This document shows, one piece after another, positions 36,489-38,956 of a stretch of DNA of 38,956 nt. The stretch covers positions 1 to 38,956 of the forward strand of contig DAHVPC010000007.1 in assembly GCA_027318475.1 (NCBI GenBank), read 5' to 3'. This stretch comes from Candidatus Cloacimonadota bacterium (lineage in GTDB: Bacteria; Cloacimonadota; Cloacimonadia; Cloacimonadales; Cloacimonadaceae). The stretch's first letter is position 1. Each line of letters opens with the position of its first letter. The notes beneath the pieces were generated by a model. It did no database searches. It was not told where the DNA came from and saw only the letters and a program-made list of their open reading frames with translations. A program made the translations under genes and the position numbers.

Positions 36489-38675
36489 ATGAAAGCACTA
36501 TCTCTGATCATTTTGGCCTTGCTCTTTACTACATCACTATGCGCAGTAAAAAGCACCCGCAACGAAGTTGTGTGGTGGGAGGAGGATTTTGAAAGCGCGG
36601 CTCCAGGCTGGACGCATTTTTGCTATCCTGCGAACATCTGGCATAGTGAAAGGTATTGGACAGGTGAGGGTCACAGGGACAGATGGGTTATGGGTGAGGG
36701 ATACTTTGACCACCAATACCTGGTTTTGGATACCCCTGAGCGCACCCTGGCAGACTCAAACGCGACCCTGTCCTTTCTACTTCAATGTCGTATCCAAGGT
36801 ACAGCAGGAGCAACGGCACCTTACGACGGTTGGGATGCCTTCAATGTCCGCATTTCCACGGACGGTGGCACAACCTGGACCCCGATCTACGGAACTCCCG
36901 CCTATAATATGAGCTCATCCTACGCATTCGGTGCCGAGTTCGGCGAAGGACCCGGGGTTCCTGGATGGGGAGGAGAATTTGTATGGCAAGCAGCCAATTT
37001 TAACCTGGGTGCTTATATTGGGCAAACTGTGAAGATCCGATTCGCCTTTGCTTCGGACTCGACCACAACAGCAAATGATTACTACGTAGAAGTTAGCCAA
37101 ATATCCTTCGGCGGATACACCAACGGATCGTCGGGATCTTACTACCCAATCGATAATAGTAGTCTTGATGACAATCAGATGACAATTGCCAACCTCAGTA
37201 CACCTTCCGAAGACATCTGGCAAGTAGCCGTTGACGCAACCGCTCCGTCGCCGGTTCATATCATGAAATGCCAAAACACGCAGGGGACTTACAACGCCAA
37301 TATCAGGGATTTCCTGATAAGCCCACCCATCGACCTACCCCCTGATGGCTTCATACGGGCGGACTTCATGTATCGGGGCGGTATGAACGATCCTGAACAC
37401 GATTACGTTGCTTGGGATGTCTGTTACAGTATCGATGGCATTTTTGGAGGGTGGTTTAGCATGGGTCCATACTCCTGGCCCGGATTCGATCCCCCAGCAA
37501 CATGGTCCTCTATGGCAGGAAATTATGAAACGGAACTCGCCGCTTATGCTGGCCAAACGGTCAGATTCCGCTGGATCTTCATATCCGATGAAGACACACC
37601 GGAGGGGATCGGGCTTCTGATCGACGACTGTAAAATCTTGTACCATCCGGTCCTGAATCCACCGGAAAATCTGGAGGCAACTGTCAATGGTGGCAATATC
37701 ATCCTGACCTGGAATACACAGGTATCTTCCAGAGAGGATGGTCAATCCCGTCACGCCGCCACCTACAAAATTTACAGGGGTCATGAACAGATTGCAATGG
37801 TCACAGCTGACTTGGATACCTATACGGATGAGGAAGTGCCTGCAGGACACCATTCTTATTATGTGACAGCGGCAGATGGCCCCTACGAATCTGAACATAC
37901 AAATACAGTCACTGTTTTTTTGCCTAATGCCTCCCATATTGAGCTTTTCCATGATGACGGAACTGCCGAAAATTTTAGCGACCTTTTTCAATTGGCGGTT
38001 AAGTACACTTATGATGCGCCAGTCACCCTCAGATACGTCAAGGTTTATGTAGACTCTGTGGGGTCTCCCGGTTTTATGCGCCTTGAGCTCTATGTTTATG
38101 ATGATGACGGTCCAAATGGCTTGCCTGGGTCTTTTATACTCGATTATGTTTCTCCGAACTTTTTTGTGTGGGAAGGATGGAACTGGATTGCCGTGAACAT
38201 AGATCTGCCGGAAGGTCAATTCTACATTAGTGTACGCCCGTTCTACGATGGTCCCAGGATTGGATTTGACACATCCTCCCATGGCTTCAGCTATTATCAG
38301 TATATAGGCACACAGTGGTTCCCCTTCACATGGGGAGAACTAATGATCCGCGCCATTGTTGAGCCTACTGTGGCCAATGACGATGATGTGATACCTCCGC
38401 TTACACTTGATCTGAGCAACTACCCCAACCCCTTCAACCCGGAAACCACGATTTCCTATACTGTGCCAACAGCGGGATCGGTGTCCCTGGAGATCTACAA
38501 CAGCCGGGGACAATTGGTAAGAAGCCTGCTGCAGGAAGAGCAGACCGCAGGGGAACATTCCCTCATCTGGAACGGCAGGGACGACTCTGGAAACAGCGTG
38601 GCCTCGGGCTTGTACCTTTGCCGCATCACCTGCAACGGCAAACAGGAAACGAGGAAGCTGCTGCTGTTGAAGTAA
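36489..38675 (+). CDS. Secreted cleaved-adhesin/MAM-like protein with C-terminal sorting domain
   Basis: Start ATG 36489 after GGAGG; signal peptide; 'WWEEDFESAAPGWTHF...' and 'VRISTDGGTTWTPIYGTPAY...'; FN3-like 'PPENLEATVNGGNIILTWNT'; NYPNPFNPETTISYTVPTAG. Confidence 0.9.
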   Translation: MKALSLIILALLFTTSLCAVKSTRNEVVWWEEDFESAAPGWTHFCYPANIWHSERYWTGEGHRDRWVMGEGYFDHQYLVLDTPERTLADSNATLSFLLQCRIQGTAGATAPYDGWDAFNVRISTDGGTTWTPIYGTPAYNMSSSYAFGAEFGEGPGVPGWGGEFVWQAANFNLGAYIGQTVKIRFAFASDSTTTANDYYVEVSQISFGGYTNGSSGSYYPIDNSSLDDNQMTIANLSTPSEDIWQVAVDATAPSPVHIMKCQNTQGTYNANIRDFLISPPIDLPPDGFIRADFMYRGGMNDPEHDYVAWDVCYSIDGIFGGWFSMGPYSWPGFDPPATWSSMAGNYETELAAYAGQTVRFRWIFISDEDTPEGIGLLIDDCKILYHPVLNPPENLEATVNGGNIILTWNTQVSSREDGQSRHAATYKIYRGHEQIAMVTADLDTYTDEEVPAGHHSYYVTAADGPYESEHTNTVTVFLPNASHIELFHDDGTAENFSDLFQLAVKYTYDAPVTLRYVKVYVDSVGSPGFMRLELYVYDDDGPNGLPGSFILDYVSPNFFVWEGWNWIAVNIDLPEGQFYISVRPFYDGPRIGFDTSSHGFSYYQYIGTQWFPFTWGELMIRAIVEPTVANDDDVIPPLTLDLSNYPNPFNPETTISYTVPTAGSVSLEIYNSRGQLVRSLLQEEQTAGEHSLIWNGRDDSGNSVASGLYLCRITCNGKQETRKLLLLK

Positions 38676-38695
38676 GAACAACTATGGAGCTTACC

Positions 38696-38956
38696 ATGAG
38701 ACACTTGGTGATATGCATCATCCTGCTCTGCGGAGCGATGTTGCTCAGCGCTCAAACCCCGCAGTGGCAATGGGCAGTCAGGGCGGGTGGATCAGGAAAT
38801 GATCAAGTGCTGGCCATGGCCAGCGACGGCCTGGGTAATCAGTATTTGACTGGATCGTTTAGCGGAACAGCCGATTTCGGGCCTATTTCACTCACGTCCA
38901 GCGTCCTCAGGGATATCTACATCGCCAAACTGGATGACAGTGGCGACTGGCTGTGG
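38696..38956 (+). CDS. Fifth SBBP-type propeller protein, truncated by window end
   Basis: MRHLVICIILLCGAMLLSAQTPQWQWAVRAGGSGNDQVLAMASDGLGNQYLTGSFSGTADFGPISLTSSVLRDIYIAKLDDSGDWLW... open at the edge. Confidence 0.88.
   Translation, partial: MRHLVICIILLCGAMLLSAQTPQWQWAVRAGGSGNDQVLAMASDGLGNQYLTGSFSGTADFGPISLTSSVLRDIYIAKLDDSGDWLW

Overview
GC-rich bacterial chromosomal window. The gene content and the many secreted proteins ending in an 'NYPNPFNPETTI...' (FlgD-like/Por-type) sorting domain suggest a Cloacimonadota-like organism; this is an inference. Contents in order: a secreted propeller-like protein; a heterodimeric ABC exporter; tRNA-Pro(CGG); a DUF2089 regulator with a DUF4097-like 'ENG-ladder' protein; an ECF sigma factor translationally coupled to a repeat protein of unknown function; an orphan solute-binding lipoprotein; a DMT transporter; a lamin-tail exoprotein; a prfB-uppS-cdsA operon with a programmed +1 frameshift in prfB; a membrane pyrophosphatase; a DUF1905/YdeI-like protein; a 2315-aa repetitive exoprotein; and a tandem array of seven-bladed SBBP-type beta-propeller exoproteins that runs off the right edge. 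Most notable observations: (1) a matched pair of ECF-type promoters (GTCCCAACACTT-N12-ACGTT), one upstream of the sigma gene and one upstream of a small ORF about 2 kb away, suggesting a self-contained sigma/repeat-protein/small-ORF regulon; (2) a prfB recoding site using CTT-TAA instead of the usual CTT-TGA; (3) a dispersed 40-3-40 nt hairpin family built from 11-bp TTAATCAAGCC units, three copies; (4) conserved structured leaders between the tandem propeller genes, with covarying stems and a start-codon hairpin; (5) a perfect 32-bp palindrome inside a coding region. No tools were run; family names come from reading the protein sequences.
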